NCBI RefSeq assembly: GCF_016735595.1
Contig: NZ_JAERRB010000008.1
Span: forward strand, 1-64,000
Reading direction: 5' to 3'
Source: Chryseolinea lacunae
GTDB taxonomy: Bacteria > Bacteroidota > Bacteroidia > Cytophagales > Cyclobacteriaceae
DNA: 64,000 nt
Shown here: piece after piece, positions 52,850 to 62,484 of the stretch
Layout of the letters: the number at the start of each line of letters is the position of its first letter
Position numbering within the stretch: position 1 is the stretch's first letter
Made by a program: the position numbers and the translations under genes
Notes under the pieces: model-generated
Told to the model about the DNA's origin: nothing
Database searches by the model: none
What the model saw: only the letters and a program-made list of their open reading frames with translations

Positions 52850-54335
52850 CCGTATTGTATTATATACTAGGAAGGCAGGCGTTATCGCTTGCCTTTTTTT
52901 ATGCGCCATGAGCGCCCTGGCCGCCGGCCCCGCACAGGAATGGAAGTTTGACCCCATTTCGCAGAAGGCCTACGACCTCGTGCTGAACCTACAGACCGTC
53001 GACGCCTACGCACTCATCCCAACCCCGCAATCGCCCCAGGATCACTACGTGCTGGCCCTGGGCGAAGCGCTCGAACTGCTCATCACCGAAGACGACGAAA
53101 AGTATAGCGACTACGAAGACCGCTACGAACAACGCCTCGAACGAAAGCTCAAACTCAACTCGCCCGACGAACTCCTGCTGTTGGCCGAGATCCGCATGCA
53201 ATGGGCCTTTGTCTACCTCAAATACGGCCACGAATTCGACGCGGGCCTCAACCTGCGCCAGGCCTACCTCACCACCCAGGAATTGAAAAAACGCTTCCCC
53301 GACTATCAGGCCATCAAAAAAACATCGGGCATGCTGGAAGTGATCATCGGCTCCGTGCCCGAAAAATACAACTGGGTGCTGAGCCTCCTCAGCATTGAAG
53401 GTTCTATCGACGCCGGGTTGGCCGAGCTGGAATCCATCAGCAGCTCGCCACATCCGCTTGGCCAGGAGTCGGGCATGTTGCTGGCCCTTGTGAAAGGTTT
53501 TGTGTTGCAGCAAACCGACAGCGCCATGGCCGAAGCCCGGCGAATATTGGCAGCCCACCCCGGCAACCGGTTGGCCCTCTTTCTTGGCGGCGCGCTGGCT
53601 ATCAAGAACTCGCAGAGCGAAGAAGGATTGTTCCTGCTGAACTCACTGGGCACAAAACACTCGGGTCTGCCAATCTATTACGCCGAATACCTGAAGGGTG
53701 AAATCTACTTGCACAAAGCCGAATACATGAACGCCATTGCCTCCTACCGCTGGTTTGTCAATCACTATAAGGGGCAGAACTACATGAAGGACGCGAACTA
53801 CAAAATCGGATTGTGCTATTGGCTGGATGGCCGCGCCAACGACGCCTATTCCGTCTTTAAGGACGCGAAGTCCCTCGGCAAAGAAGCAACCGAAGCCGAC
53901 AAATATGCCGCCCGCAGCATGGCCGACGACGAGATGCCTCACATCGGCCTCACCAAAGCCCGCTATGCCACCGACGGCGGCTACTACGACAACGCCCGCA
54001 AGATTCTCGATTCGCTCACACCCGCCCAGCTTCCCAGCAAACGCGACCAGGTAGAGCTCGCCTATCGTCGCGCACGCCTCGAACACAAAACCCAGCACCT
54101 CGACGAAGCCCGCAAGCTCTACAAACAAGCCATTGAAGCAAACGGAACCGAGCCGTGGTATTTTGCTCCCAACGCCTGTCTGCAACTGGGCTACATGGCC
54201 TGGGCCGACAACGACAAGGAAGGCGCGAAGAACTACTTCACACTGGCCCTCTCCTACAAGAAGCACGAGTATAAAAACAGCATCGACAGCAAGGCTAAAT
54301 CAGCCCTCGCCCAACTGAAGCGAAAAGGAACGTAG
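52842..54335 (+). CDS. Exported TPR-repeat protein
   Basis: The likely start is TTG 52842, eight bases inside the previous gene, giving signal 'RKAGVIACLFLCAMSALAAG'. An ATG at 52908 would cut off the signal. The mature 470 residues are helical repeats: 'AEYLKGEIYLHKAEYMNAIA', 'DANYKIGLCYWLDGRANDAY', 'RRARLEHKTQHLDEARKLYK' and 'LQLGYMAWADNDKEGAKNYF' are recognisable TPR units. The family resembles a set of tetratricopeptide proteins with a DUF3808-like layout. Function is not known; a scaffold role is likely. An intrinsic-terminator-like hairpin lies within the signal-peptide codons. Confidence 0.8.
   Translation: MNNRIVLYTRKAGVIACLFLCAMSALAAGPAQEWKFDPISQKAYDLVLNLQTVDAYALIPTPQSPQDHYVLALGEALELLITEDDEKYSDYEDRYEQRLERKLKLNSPDELLLLAEIRMQWAFVYLKYGHEFDAGLNLRQAYLTTQELKKRFPDYQAIKKTSGMLEVIIGSVPEKYNWVLSLLSIEGSIDAGLAELESISSSPHPLGQESGMLLALVKGFVLQQTDSAMAEARRILAAHPGNRLALFLGGALAIKNSQSEEGLFLLNSLGTKHSGLPIYYAEYLKGEIYLHKAEYMNAIASYRWFVNHYKGQNYMKDANYKIGLCYWLDGRANDAYSVFKDAKSLGKEATEADKYAARSMADDEMPHIGLTKARYATDGGYYDNARKILDSLTPAQLPSKRDQVELAYRRARLEHKTQHLDEARKLYKQAIEANGTEPWYFAPNACLQLGYMAWADNDKEGAKNYFTLALSYKKHEYKNSIDSKAKSALAQLKRKGT
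52873..52900 (+). terminator. Hairpin and T-tract within signal peptide of TPR gene
   Basis: AGGCAGGCG (52873-52881) pairs across TTAT with CGCTTGCCT (52886-52894), with one G-U wobble, and runs into seven T. This has the form of an intrinsic terminator for the upstream operon. It lies inside the apparent coding region of the TPR gene, so it could attenuate that gene or mean that the gene starts at 52908. Confidence 0.6.
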
Positions 54336-54423
54336 AAGATTGAAATGGCGTGGACGGTGGCATTCCGGCCATCGCGCCAAGACTTCCTATAAAAATTTCT
54401 TAACGATATCGATCAACATCTCC

Positions 54424-55038
54424 TCAATTGAGGTGCGATGTGTCGTTATAACGCTCCACGGTAAAAAACTCGCCGTTGTAGTCGAGCAGATATAATCCCA
54501 GGTTTTCGTGCTCGAACATGTCCATCGATTTCAGGGGATAGTTCAGGAGAATGCAGAGCAATATGCGGATGGCGCGGCCGTGCATGCACACGAGAATAGT
54601 TTGCTCGTTGGGTTGGCTCATGATGTGGTCAAAGGCAGGCTTCATGCGCGTCACCACCTCGTCGGGGCTTTCGCCGCCTTCTATGCGGAGGGTGGTGTTG
54701 CCCAACTGCCATTGCTGCAACATGTAGTGATAATATTCGTCTTCTTCGGGGGTGATCTTGAAGCCCTCTTTGGTGCCCCAGCTGATCTCGTTGAGGCCGG
54801 CGAGGGATTCGGTGGGAAGGCCAAGGGCCAGGAACGCCTGCACGGATTCCATGGTCCGTTTCAGCGCCGAGGTATAGACCTTGTCGAACTTCACGTTCTT
54901 GTAGGTATCAAAAAAGGCCTGGGCCTGTTCGCGGCCGCGGGCATTTAAGCTGCTGTTTACCCCACTGCCCTGAACGATGCCTTGAAGGTTAAAATCTGTT
55001 TGTCCGTGGCGGATGAGGTAAATTTTTTTGCTGCTCAA
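54424..55038 (-). CDS. Histidine phosphatase (phosphoglycerate-mutase superfamily)
   Basis: This is a 204-residue enzyme starting at TTG 55038; there is no ATG that retains the motif. The phosphate pocket is 'IYLIRHGQTDFNLQG' (phospho-acceptor His), and the second is 'RAIRILLC' after 'ILVCMHG' with the second His. Arg in 'SALKRTMESVQAF' and Glu in 'LNEISWGTKEG' complete it. It may be a sugar-phosphate phosphatase or fructose-2,6-bisphosphatase-like. The start codon is unusual but the N-terminal sequence is right. It is divergent from the thioesterase gene by about 70 bases, which holds the men-operon promoter. Confidence 0.9.
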   Translation of the reverse strand: MSSKKIYLIRHGQTDFNLQGIVQGSGVNSSLNARGREQAQAFFDTYKNVKFDKVYTSALKRTMESVQAFLALGLPTESLAGLNEISWGTKEGFKITPEEDEYYHYMLQQWQLGNTTLRIEGGESPDEVVTRMKPAFDHIMSQPNEQTILVCMHGRAIRILLCILLNYPLKSMDMFEHENLGLYLLDYNGEFFTVERYNDTSHLN

Positions 55039-55107
55039 TTTTGCTTTATTTTGGGCGCAAAAATAAACGAAATAGTCCACTGCGGGCCGGTCGCTGCAAA
55101 TAGTTTC

Positions 55108-55536
55108 ATGGGAATTTTCAAAACCAATACCACCGTCGAAGCCATCAACAAATGGTCGGCCAATACCCTGGCCGAACAGCTGGGCATCACCTTCACCGTG
55201 ATTGGCGAAGACTATCTGGAGGCCCAGATGCCGGTAGACCACCGCACACACCAACCGTTGGGCCTGCTGCACGGTGGCGCCTCCGTGGCGCTGGCCGAAA
55301 CCATGGGAAGTGTGGCCGCAACCTTGTGCGTGGATGGAACAAAACAGTTCTGCGTGGGGTTAGAGATAAACGCCAACCACATCAAAAGTGCCCGCGAAGG
55401 CTTCGTGACCGGAACAACAAAACCCATTCACATCGGAAAGAAAACTCAGGTGTGGGAAATCCGTATCACCAATCAGATCGGTGAACTGGTGTGTATCAGC
55501 CGGATCACCATGGCTGTGCTGGACAGACAAAATTGA
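55108..55536 (+). CDS. menI: Hotdog-fold thioesterase, likely DHNA-CoA hydrolase MenI
   Basis: This 142-residue protein belongs to the PaaI/YdiI family. The motif 'PLGLLHGGASVALAETMGSV' has the catalytic Glu of YdiI-type thioesterases, and 'EINANHIKSAREGFVTG' the CoA-binding part. In menaquinone synthesis MenI removes CoA from 1,4-dihydroxy-2-naphthoyl-CoA, the MenB product. The next gene, menF, starts 20 bases downstream and menD, menB and menE follow, so this assignment is strong by context. Other hotdog enzymes of similar sequence act on phenylacetyl-CoA. It is the first gene of the operon, and the start is the ATG at 55108. Confidence 0.85.
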   Translation: MGIFKTNTTVEAINKWSANTLAEQLGITFTVIGEDYLEAQMPVDHRTHQPLGLLHGGASVALAETMGSVAATLCVDGTKQFCVGLEINANHIKSAREGFVTGTTKPIHIGKKTQVWEIRITNQIGELVCISRITMAVLDRQN

Positions 55537-55555
55537 GGCGAACCCGGAAGCGCGT

Positions 55556-56764
55556 ATGGACACAACTACATCGGTTTCATCACCCACCATCACTGAAATT
55601 GACCTTCTCTCCTATCTCATTCAACATGCCGTCGACAACCAGTTTTCTGTAGCCGTGTGGCGCCTGCCCAACAACAACACACGACATATCATCCTGTCGC
55701 GGCAGCACGAAAAACTCAAGACCGACATCACCCTCGAAGAACTCCCCACCGGGTTCATCTTCGCCCCTTTCGACACCGCCTCCGAACGCATCTACCTCAA
55801 AGCCGACTTTTCGTTTTCATTCACCGACGATGGGCTGAACGAGCCCGTCACCCCGCTGGAGATCACCTCCTCTGCATGGCTCCAGGCCAAGCGCGACGAA
55901 ATCAAAAAACGAAAAGCCGGGTATTATCACATACAACGCACCTCCGGCGACACCCAAAAAGACGCCTACCTCAACGTGGTGGCGCTGGGCATCGCCGAAA
56001 CCGAGAAAGAAACGTTTCAAAAGGTGGTGCCCTCACGGTCAAAAGCCGTGACCCTGCCACCCGACTTCGACATTGTGAACGCATTCATGAAACTGTGCGC
56101 GGGCAATCCCAACGCACTGATCTCGTTTGTGAGCACACCCGAAACCGGCAGCTGGCTGGGTGCAACACCCGAGATGCTGGTGAACGTGGAAGGACACACC
56201 ATCTTCAAAACCGTGGCGCTGGCGGGCACTCAGCCCTACCGTGAAGGCATGAACCTGAAGTCGGTGGCCTGGACCCAAAAAGACATCGAGGAGCAGGCTT
56301 TGGTTGAGCGCTACATCATCAGCTGTTTCAAACGCATACGCCTGCGCGAGTACGACGAACATGGTCCCAAGACCGTGGTGGCCGGCAACCTGCTGCACCT
56401 CAAATCCGAGTTCACGGTCGATATGCAGGCCACAGACTTTCTGCAACTGGGCACCACCATGTTGCAGCTGCTCCACCCCACATCGGCCGTGTGTGGCATG
56501 CCCCTCAACGCGGCGCTTGACTTTCTGCGCAAGCACGAGGGCTATGACCGGCAATTCTATGCCGGCTTTCTCGGACCTGTGAATTTTAAGAACAACATTC
56601 ATATTTTTGTCAACCTTCGCTGCGCACAGCTTCTGGAAAGCCAGGCTGTTCTCTATGCCGGCGCCGGCGTCACCATCGACTCCGTGCCGGAACAGGAGTG
56701 GGAAGAAACCGAAATCAAAATGAACACGCTCTTAAACGTCATCAGTCCCGTTCGCCCCGCATGA
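55556..56764 (+). CDS. menF: Isochorismate synthase
   Basis: This is a 402-residue chorismate-utilising enzyme making isochorismate for menaquinone. The N-terminal part is the poorly conserved domain. The conserved region starts near 'GYYHIQRTSG'. Active-site signatures are 'STPETGSWLGATPEMLVNVE', 'FKTVALAGTQPY' and 'HPTSAVCGMPLNAALDFLRK', and 'FYAGFLGPVNFKNNIHIFVN' and 'QAVLYAGAGVTIDSVPEQEW' follow, all as in MenF/DhbC. It starts 20 bases after menI and overlaps menD by four (ATGA). No pyruvate-lyase partner is seen, so the isochorismate assignment rather than salicylate is by context. Confidence 0.94.
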   Translation: MDTTTSVSSPTITEIDLLSYLIQHAVDNQFSVAVWRLPNNNTRHIILSRQHEKLKTDITLEELPTGFIFAPFDTASERIYLKADFSFSFTDDGLNEPVTPLEITSSAWLQAKRDEIKKRKAGYYHIQRTSGDTQKDAYLNVVALGIAETEKETFQKVVPSRSKAVTLPPDFDIVNAFMKLCAGNPNALISFVSTPETGSWLGATPEMLVNVEGHTIFKTVALAGTQPYREGMNLKSVAWTQKDIEEQALVERYIISCFKRIRLREYDEHGPKTVVAGNLLHLKSEFTVDMQATDFLQLGTTMLQLLHPTSAVCGMPLNAALDFLRKHEGYDRQFYAGFLGPVNFKNNIHIFVNLRCAQLLESQAVLYAGAGVTIDSVPEQEWEETEIKMNTLLNVISPVRPA

Positions 56765-58494
56765 GTGCACGCCTCCAGCCCCTTTTCGACATTGCCGAAC
56801 TCTGCGCACGCAAAAGTTTAACACACGCCATACTCTGTCCCGGCTCGCGTTGTGCGCCGCTCACCCTGGCCTTTGCACGACACCCCGGCATTCACACCCG
56901 CACCATCAGCGACGAACGCAGTGCCGGCTTCATCGCGCTGGGCATGGCCCAACACACCAAGCTGCCCACCGTGCTGGTGTGCACCTCGGGCACGGCAGCC
57001 TACAACTTTGCTCCGGCCATTGCCGAGGCTTACTTCAGCGAAACGCCTTTGCTGGTGTTCACGGCCGACCGGCCGGCCGAGTGGATCGCCCAGCAAGACG
57101 GGCAAACCATTCACCAACCCGGCCTCTATGGGCAGCACGTAAAAAAAACATTTCAGCTTCCGCAAGACTACGATCATGCCGACAGCATGTGGGCCATCAA
57201 CCGCATCGTGAACGAAGCGATAAACCTGTCCCTGCAGGTGCCACAAGGACCGGTGCACATCAACGCACCCTTCCGCGAGCCACTCTATCCCGCCAAGGAC
57301 GAAACCATCGCCTACAGCGAAGACGTGCGCGTGATGGAAGCCCATCCCGCAGGAAGTGCGCTCACCGAAGAACAAAAGCGAGTGATCTCCACCACGTGGC
57401 CAGCCTTCAACAACGTACTCATTGTGTCGGGACAGCAACACGACGACACCAACTGCGTGAGCTCGCTCAATAATTTTTTCTCGACACACAACGTGCCCAT
57501 TGTGGGCGACATCATCTGCAACCTGCACGCCATCGAAAAGGTGGTTCGCCATGCCGATCTGTTTCTCGGGCAGTCGTCGGCAGCGGTAAAGAAAACGTTG
57601 CAACCCGATCTGCTCATCACCATCGGACAGTCGGTGATTTCTAAAAACCTGAAACTGTTTTTGCGCGACTACGCCCCAAAAACCCATTGGCACATTCAGC
57701 CAGCAGGTGTGGTGGCCGATTCGTTCAAGAGTGTTACGCAGGTTTTTCACGCGTCGCCCACGTCGTTCTTTAACTTTTTGAGCACGCTGCAATTTCCCGA
57801 CACGTTCAAGCAGCAAAAGCAAAACAACTACAACAAGTTTTGGGAAGTGGAAGAGCGCCGCGCATTGCGCACGCTGGATGAATTTTTTCCGCAAAAAGAA
57901 ATTGCCGAACTGGAAGTGGTGAACGAAGTGATAAAACAACTTCCGCCCGACGCCAACCTGCACCTGGCCAACAGCATGAGTGTGCGCTACGCCAATTTTA
58001 TTGGACTAACGGCCTCTCAAAAAGACATTCACGTGTTTGCCAACCGCGGCACCAGTGGCATCGACGGTTGCACAAGCACGGCCGTGGGACATGCGCTGGC
58101 CAGTGCCCGCCCCAATGTGCTTATCACCGGCGACCTCGCGTTCTTTTATGACCGCAATGCTTTCTGGCACAACTATCCATTGCCTAACTTGCGCGTGGTG
58201 TTGCTCAACAACCATGGCGGCATCATCTTCAAAATAATTGACGGCCCCGGCACCGTGCCCGAAGCCGACGAATATTTTGTGACGCAACAAAAGTTGAACG
58301 CCAAAAAACTCTGCGAAGAGTTTGGTTTCGAGCACCTGAAACTTGACAACAAACGAAAGGTGAAGAACCTGCTGAAAGATTTTTTTGAACCCGACGGTCA
58401 AACCAAAGTGCTGGAACTGGAAAGCGACAGCACCTTGAACAAGGCCCTCTTCGACCATTTGAAACAGAAAATAAACAAAAGCTATGAGTTATAA
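56761..58494 (+). CDS. menD: SEPHCHC synthase
   Basis: This 577-residue thiamine-diphosphate enzyme adds the succinyl semialdehyde unit from 2-oxoglutarate to isochorismate. Signatures are '[20 protein letters not shown]' at the N-terminus, '[20 protein letters not shown]', the ThDP-Glu region '[20 protein letters not shown]', and the C-terminal '[20 protein letters not shown]' and '[17 protein letters not shown]' (Mg-ThDP motif). Length fits MenD. The ATG overlaps the menF stop as ATGA, showing translational coupling. The 3' end overlaps menB by 11 bases. Confidence 0.97.
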   Translation: MSARLQPLFDIAELCARKSLTHAILCPGSRCAPLTLAFARHPGIHTRTISDERSAGFIALGMAQHTKLPTVLVCTSGTAAYNFAPAIAEAYFSETPLLVFTADRPAEWIAQQDGQTIHQPGLYGQHVKKTFQLPQDYDHADSMWAINRIVNEAINLSLQVPQGPVHINAPFREPLYPAKDETIAYSEDVRVMEAHPAGSALTEEQKRVISTTWPAFNNVLIVSGQQHDDTNCVSSLNNFFSTHNVPIVGDIICNLHAIEKVVRHADLFLGQSSAAVKKTLQPDLLITIGQSVISKNLKLFLRDYAPKTHWHIQPAGVVADSFKSVTQVFHASPTSFFNFLSTLQFPDTFKQQKQNNYNKFWEVEERRALRTLDEFFPQKEIAELEVVNEVIKQLPPDANLHLANSMSVRYANFIGLTASQKDIHVFANRGTSGIDGCTSTAVGHALASARPNVLITGDLAFFYDRNAFWHNYPLPNLRVVLLNNHGGIIFKIIDGPGTVPEADEYFVTQQKLNAKKLCEEFGFEHLKLDNKRKVKNLLKDFFEPDGQTKVLELESDSTLNKALFDHLKQKINKSYEL

Positions 58495-59308
58495 ATTTCC
58501 CTGGCAGCCGGTGAAGGAATACAAGGACATCCTCTTTCACAAATACAACGGCATCGCCCGCATCAGCATCAACCGTCCTCAGGTGCACAACGCATTCACG
58601 CCGTTGACGGTGCAGGAAATGATCGACGCCATGTTGATCTGTCGCGAAGATGCCGAAGTGCGTGTGATCATCCTCACCGGCGAAGGCGGCAAAGCATTTT
58701 GCAGCGGTGGCGACCAGAGTGTGCGTGGTCATGGCGGCTATGTGGGCGAAGACACTACGCCACGACTTAACGTGCTCGACCTGCAACGCATCATCCGCTC
58801 CATTCCAAAACCCGTCATAGCCGCGGTGGCAGGTTGGGCCATTGGTGGAGGGCACGTGCTGCACGTGGTCTGCGATCTTTCCATCGCAGCCGAGAACGCC
58901 CGCTTCGGACAAACCGGTCCTAAGGTCGGCAGCTTCGACGGCGGCTTTGGTGCTTCTTATCTCGCCCGCGTGGTGGGACAAAAGAAAGCCCGCGAGATCT
59001 GGTTCCTCTGCGATCAATACGACGCGCAGGAAGCCCTTGACATGGGTCTTGTGAACAAGGTTGTTCCCCTGGAAAAACTTGAAGAAACCTATGTAGAGTG
59101 GGCCCAGAAAATTATCAGCAAAAGCCCGTTGGCGATCCGCATGCTGAAGAGCTCGTTCAACGCGGAGCTCGACGGTCAGGCCGGCATACAGGAACTTGCC
59201 GGCAACGCCACGCTGCTCTATTATCTGAGCGACGAAGCCAAAGAAGGAAAGAACGCCTTCCTCGAGAAACGCGATCCGGACTGGTCGAAGTATCCGAAAT
59301 TCCCTTAG
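58484..59308 (+). CDS. menB: 1,4-dihydroxy-2-naphthoyl-CoA synthase
   Basis: This is a 274-residue crotonase-fold enzyme making DHNA-CoA from O-succinylbenzoyl-CoA. Family marks are '[20 protein letters not shown]', '[16 protein letters not shown]' (the Ser-Gly-Gly-Asp-Gln loop), '[20 protein letters not shown]' (oxyanion hole) and '[20 protein letters not shown]' with the active Asp/Ser. A long C-terminal extension closes the active site in the trimer. It overlaps menD by 11 bases. It precedes the TerB-like gene by 35 bases. Confidence 0.97.
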   Translation: MSYKFPWQPVKEYKDILFHKYNGIARISINRPQVHNAFTPLTVQEMIDAMLICREDAEVRVIILTGEGGKAFCSGGDQSVRGHGGYVGEDTTPRLNVLDLQRIIRSIPKPVIAAVAGWAIGGGHVLHVVCDLSIAAENARFGQTGPKVGSFDGGFGASYLARVVGQKKAREIWFLCDQYDAQEALDMGLVNKVVPLEKLEETYVEWAQKIISKSPLAIRMLKSSFNAELDGQAGIQELAGNATLLYYLSDEAKEGKNAFLEKRDPDWSKYPKFP

Positions 59309-59343
59309 TCAACCTTTCTTACACCGAGACATAATCCTTCATC

Positions 59344-59712
59344 ATGGACATCGAAAAACGGGAGATATACCGATCCATTGCCGAACTGGCCTACGTGATC
59401 GCCATCGCCGACAAAGGCCTGAGTGCCGAAGAACGTTTTGCCTTCAACAAGATTGCTGAAGAAGAACTGGACTATGAATCGTGGGCGGCACAGAGCCGGT
59501 TCGAATTGCTGGACGAAGTGGTTCAGCCATCGATCGAGAAGGCCTATAACGATGCGTTGCACGACCTTCGTAAACACAAAGATCATTTCACCACAGAGAT
59601 GAAGGAAACCGCGGTGCGGGTGATGCAGAAGGTGGCGGCGGCATGCAGTGGGTTCAGTCCCAAGGAAGCGTCCATCATCGATCGCTTCCGGAAGGATATC
59701 GAAAATTTATAA
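59344..59712 (+). CDS. TerB-like small protein within the men operon
   Basis: This 122-residue protein is all helical and acidic. 'AELAYVIAIADKGLSAEERF' and 'FNKIAEEELDYES' match the TerB/TerB-like (DUF533-type) bundle, in which acidic residues can bind a metal. 'VRVMQKVAAACSGFSPKEAS' follows as the repeat half. It is not a known menaquinone enzyme. It sits between menB and menE with gaps of 35 and 30 bases, a place where other genomes have menA and menC. It could be a passenger or a partner. Confidence 0.78.
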   Translation: MDIEKREIYRSIAELAYVIAIADKGLSAEERFAFNKIAEEELDYESWAAQSRFELLDEVVQPSIEKAYNDALHDLRKHKDHFTTEMKETAVRVMQKVAAACSGFSPKEASIIDRFRKDIENL

Positions 59713-59742
59713 CGCGCATACAACAACCGGCGCCTGGCATCC

Positions 59743-60846
59743 ATGAGCAACGCCTACCCTTTCGAAACGATCACGGTCAATACAAGGGAAGTTCGTCTTC
59801 ACGATGTTCTGGAGCAACGCGAAGCGCCACGCGACGACTTTGAGACATCGCTCTTTGCTTTCATTTGCGAATGGCAATCGGGCGCGGAAAACTTCACGCA
59901 ACACACCAGCGGCTCCACGGGCGCACCCAAAGCCATTACCGTGACGCGTCGCCAGATGACTACCAGCGCGCGCATGACGGCCGAAGCACTGATGCTGCAA
60001 CAAGGCGACACGGCATTGATTTGCCTGAGCCCGGATTTCATCGCGGGAAAAATGATGGTGGTGCGCTGCTTTGAAACAGGCATGAAGCTGATTGCTCAAA
60101 CCCCCTCGGCAAACCCGCTCGCACAACTGGGCGACCAGACAATCGACTTCACGGCTTTTGTTCCCTACCAGGTTCACGACGGACTTCGCTCACCACACGC
60201 CAGCACGTTGCAGCAAGTGCGCAAGCTGATCATCGGTGGCGCCGCCCTGGATGCCGAAAGTGAAAGAATGCTCCAGGCTTATGGTTGTGCGTGCTACGCG
60301 ACGTATGGCATGACAGAAACCGTGTCGCACATCGCGCTGAAATCGTTGAACGGCCCCCGTGCTTCGGGTGATTATAAAACTTTACCGGGCATCGTCATCA
60401 CCACAGACCCGCGCGGTTGCCTGGTGATTGAAGCGCCCCATTTTCCGGACCGGATTGTGACCAACGACCTTGTCAACATCAAAGATGCTCACACCTTTTC
60501 ATGGCTGGGCCGTTGGGACAACGTGATCAATTCCGGGGGGATGAAGATCATTCCGGAAACCCTGGAAGCCGAGATCGGTAACGTGATGGCTGAGCAAAAC
60601 ATTACCCTGCCCTTCGTGATCGGAAGTGTTCCCGACGAAAAGCTCGGCAACAAGCTTGTTTTGGTGATGGAAGGCGTCGTGAACACGCCTCAGCAGCAAG
60701 ATCTGTTAGCAGCCTTGCGCACCCACCTTGTCGGCCACAAGGCACCGAAGGAAATAAAAACATTGCCACGGTTTGCCTATACCGACAACGGAAAAATTAA
60801 CCGGAAGGAAACCATGCGGTTGATACAACCCGCTTCCGGTCAGTGA
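59743..60846 (+). CDS. menE: O-succinylbenzoate-CoA ligase
   Basis: This 367-residue acyl-CoA ligase is shorter than the 450-residue B. subtilis enzyme, as is usual in Bacteroidota. The adenylation motifs are 'HTSGSTGAPKAITVTRRQMT' (P-loop), 'YGMTETVSHIALKSL' and the Asp-Arg hinge region 'WLGRWDNVINSGGMKIIPET'. The catalytic Lys is in 'TDNGKINRKETMRL'. It makes OSB-CoA for MenB. It is the last recognisable men gene here. menC and menA, which supply OSB and prenylate DHNA, are not in the window. Confidence 0.92.
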   Translation: MSNAYPFETITVNTREVRLHDVLEQREAPRDDFETSLFAFICEWQSGAENFTQHTSGSTGAPKAITVTRRQMTTSARMTAEALMLQQGDTALICLSPDFIAGKMMVVRCFETGMKLIAQTPSANPLAQLGDQTIDFTAFVPYQVHDGLRSPHASTLQQVRKLIIGGAALDAESERMLQAYGCACYATYGMTETVSHIALKSLNGPRASGDYKTLPGIVITTDPRGCLVIEAPHFPDRIVTNDLVNIKDAHTFSWLGRWDNVINSGGMKIIPETLEAEIGNVMAEQNITLPFVIGSVPDEKLGNKLVLVMEGVVNTPQQQDLLAALRTHLVGHKAPKEIKTLPRFAYTDNGKINRKETMRLIQPASGQ

Positions 60847-60911
60847 CGTATCACAGACACACATTCACATAAACATGTCCGCTCATTAACACAAATTCCA
60901 CCAGTCAATCC

Positions 60912-61406
60912 ATGCCCGAAATCATAGACGCCACCCCCGCCGACATTCCCCTCATTCAATCGCTTGCCGAGCGCACGTGGTGGCCTACCTATTCGTCTAT
61001 CGTGAGCGACGAGCAGATTCGTTTCATGCTCAACGCCATCTACACGCCCGAGGCGCTGCTGACGTCGATGACCGAAGGGGCCCAGCAATTTATTCTGATC
61101 CGGGATGAACACGGTGTGCAGGGTTTTGCCGCCTATGGACCCCGCAAGGAAGACGCGACCCAATTCAAACTTCACAAACTCTATGTGCTGCCCGAAAACC
61201 AGGGCAAAGGCTATGGTGCGAAGCTGATCGACGAGGTGAAACGCCGTTTGCTGGCCCTCAACGTCCATGCCCTCGACCTGAACGTGAACCGCCACAATGC
61301 CGCCAAAAACTTTTATGAGCGCGTTGGGTTTGTGGTGGTCTATGATGAAGATGTGGCCATCGGCCCCTACTGGATGAACGACTATGTGATGCGAATCACC
61401 TTCTAG
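60912..61406 (+). CDS. GNAT family N-acetyltransferase
   Basis: This 164-residue acetyltransferase has motif A intact, 'FKLHKLYVLPENQGKGYGAK', with the acetyl-CoA pyrophosphate loop Q-G-K-G-Y-G. It is followed by 'LNVNRHNAAKNFYERVGFVV' (motif B). The substrate is unknown. The opening 'IDATPADIPLIQSLAERTWW' resembles the polyamine or RimI-like GNATs of Bacteroidota. It stands 65 bases after menE in the same direction and may share the operon. There is a short gap to the Bat-like genes. Confidence 0.92.
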   Translation: MPEIIDATPADIPLIQSLAERTWWPTYSSIVSDEQIRFMLNAIYTPEALLTSMTEGAQQFILIRDEHGVQGFAAYGPRKEDATQFKLHKLYVLPENQGKGYGAKLIDEVKRRLLALNVHALDLNVNRHNAAKNFYERVGFVVVYDEDVAIGPYWMNDYVMRITF

Positions 61407-61512
61407 GCCTCCACCCCCGAATTTCCATTCCCACAACTCCTCTCAAAAGAGTTGCAGAAACAAAATGCGAATCGTTAATTGCCGTTTGTAAAAGGTCATA
61501 AACAGCGAAATT

Positions 61513-62484
61513 GTGCTTTGGTATCGTGAATTTGGGGTTACAGAATGGATTTTCATCGCCGCCTTCGTGGTGCTGTACGTCTTTTATTTTATCCGCATCA
61601 TCCGCATCGCACAGCGGCTCAAAACACCTTATGCCAAGGTTTTTATCAAGCTGGTGTTCCGCACCCTTTACTTCGCATTGTTCATTATAGCCCTGCTGGG
61701 GCCATCCTTTGGTGGCTCGAAGAAGGAAGTGAAATCGGTAGGCAAAGACATCATGATCTGCGTGGACCTTTCGAAGTCGATGGACGCGTTCGACATTCAG
61801 CCCACACGCCTGGAGAAAGTGAAGTATGAAATGAAAAAGGTGGTGGCCGCCTTCAACTCCGACCGCATCGGCTTCATCATCTTCTCGTCGGAAGCCTTTA
61901 TGCAATGCCCGCTCACCTACGATCAGAACGCACTGAACCTGTTTATCGAAACCATGAACTCGGGACTGGTGCCTGCTTCGGGCACGGACTTTGGCCCTCC
62001 CTTGCGCATGGCCCTGAAGAAACTGGAAGAAAACGACACCGCACCAAATGAGCAGGCAAAGTCAAAAGTGATCATCCTCATCAGCGATGGCGAAGATTTT
62101 GGGGAAGACACCGAAGACGTGACCCGCGAAATCGAGAACCGTGACATCAAACTGTTCACCCTGGGTGTGGGCACCGAAAAAGGCGGCAACATCTACGCCG
62201 GCAACACCCTGAAAACCAATCGCAACGGCCTCATTGTGGTGACCAAACTCAACCCCAAAGAACTGGTGAGCCTGGCCGACAAAACCGGGGGCCAATATTT
62301 CGAAATCAATGAAACCAAAAACGACGTTTCGCGCTTAATCAATACAATCGGGAAGATCGAAGGTGAAGTGCGCGACGCACGCTTCATTGACGTGACCGCC
62401 AACAAATACTTCTACTTTCTGGCGGCTGCCGCGGTGTTGTTTTTGCTGGATATCCTGATCAACATTCCGACCATCAAGATATGA
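61513..62484 (+). CDS. VWA-domain membrane protein, BatA/BatB-like
   Basis: This 323-residue protein begins at GTG 61513. Two N-terminal membrane helices are at about residues 10-28 and 47-65, and one C-terminal at about 300-318. The VWA domain lies between: MIDAS 'DIMICVDLSKSMDAFD' (DxSxS), Thr in 'VPASGTDFGPPLRMAL' and Asp in 'IILISDGEDFGED'. This is the Bat (Bacteroides aerotolerance) layout. These proteins assemble in the membrane with TPR partners and probably support envelope stress tolerance. The next gene overlaps by four bases. Confidence 0.9.
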   Translation: MLWYREFGVTEWIFIAAFVVLYVFYFIRIIRIAQRLKTPYAKVFIKLVFRTLYFALFIIALLGPSFGGSKKEVKSVGKDIMICVDLSKSMDAFDIQPTRLEKVKYEMKKVVAAFNSDRIGFIIFSSEAFMQCPLTYDQNALNLFIETMNSGLVPASGTDFGPPLRMALKKLEENDTAPNEQAKSKVIILISDGEDFGEDTEDVTREIENRDIKLFTLGVGTEKGGNIYAGNTLKTNRNGLIVVTKLNPKELVSLADKTGGQYFEINETKNDVSRLINTIGKIEGEVRDARFIDVTANKYFYFLAAAAVLFLLDILINIPTIKI

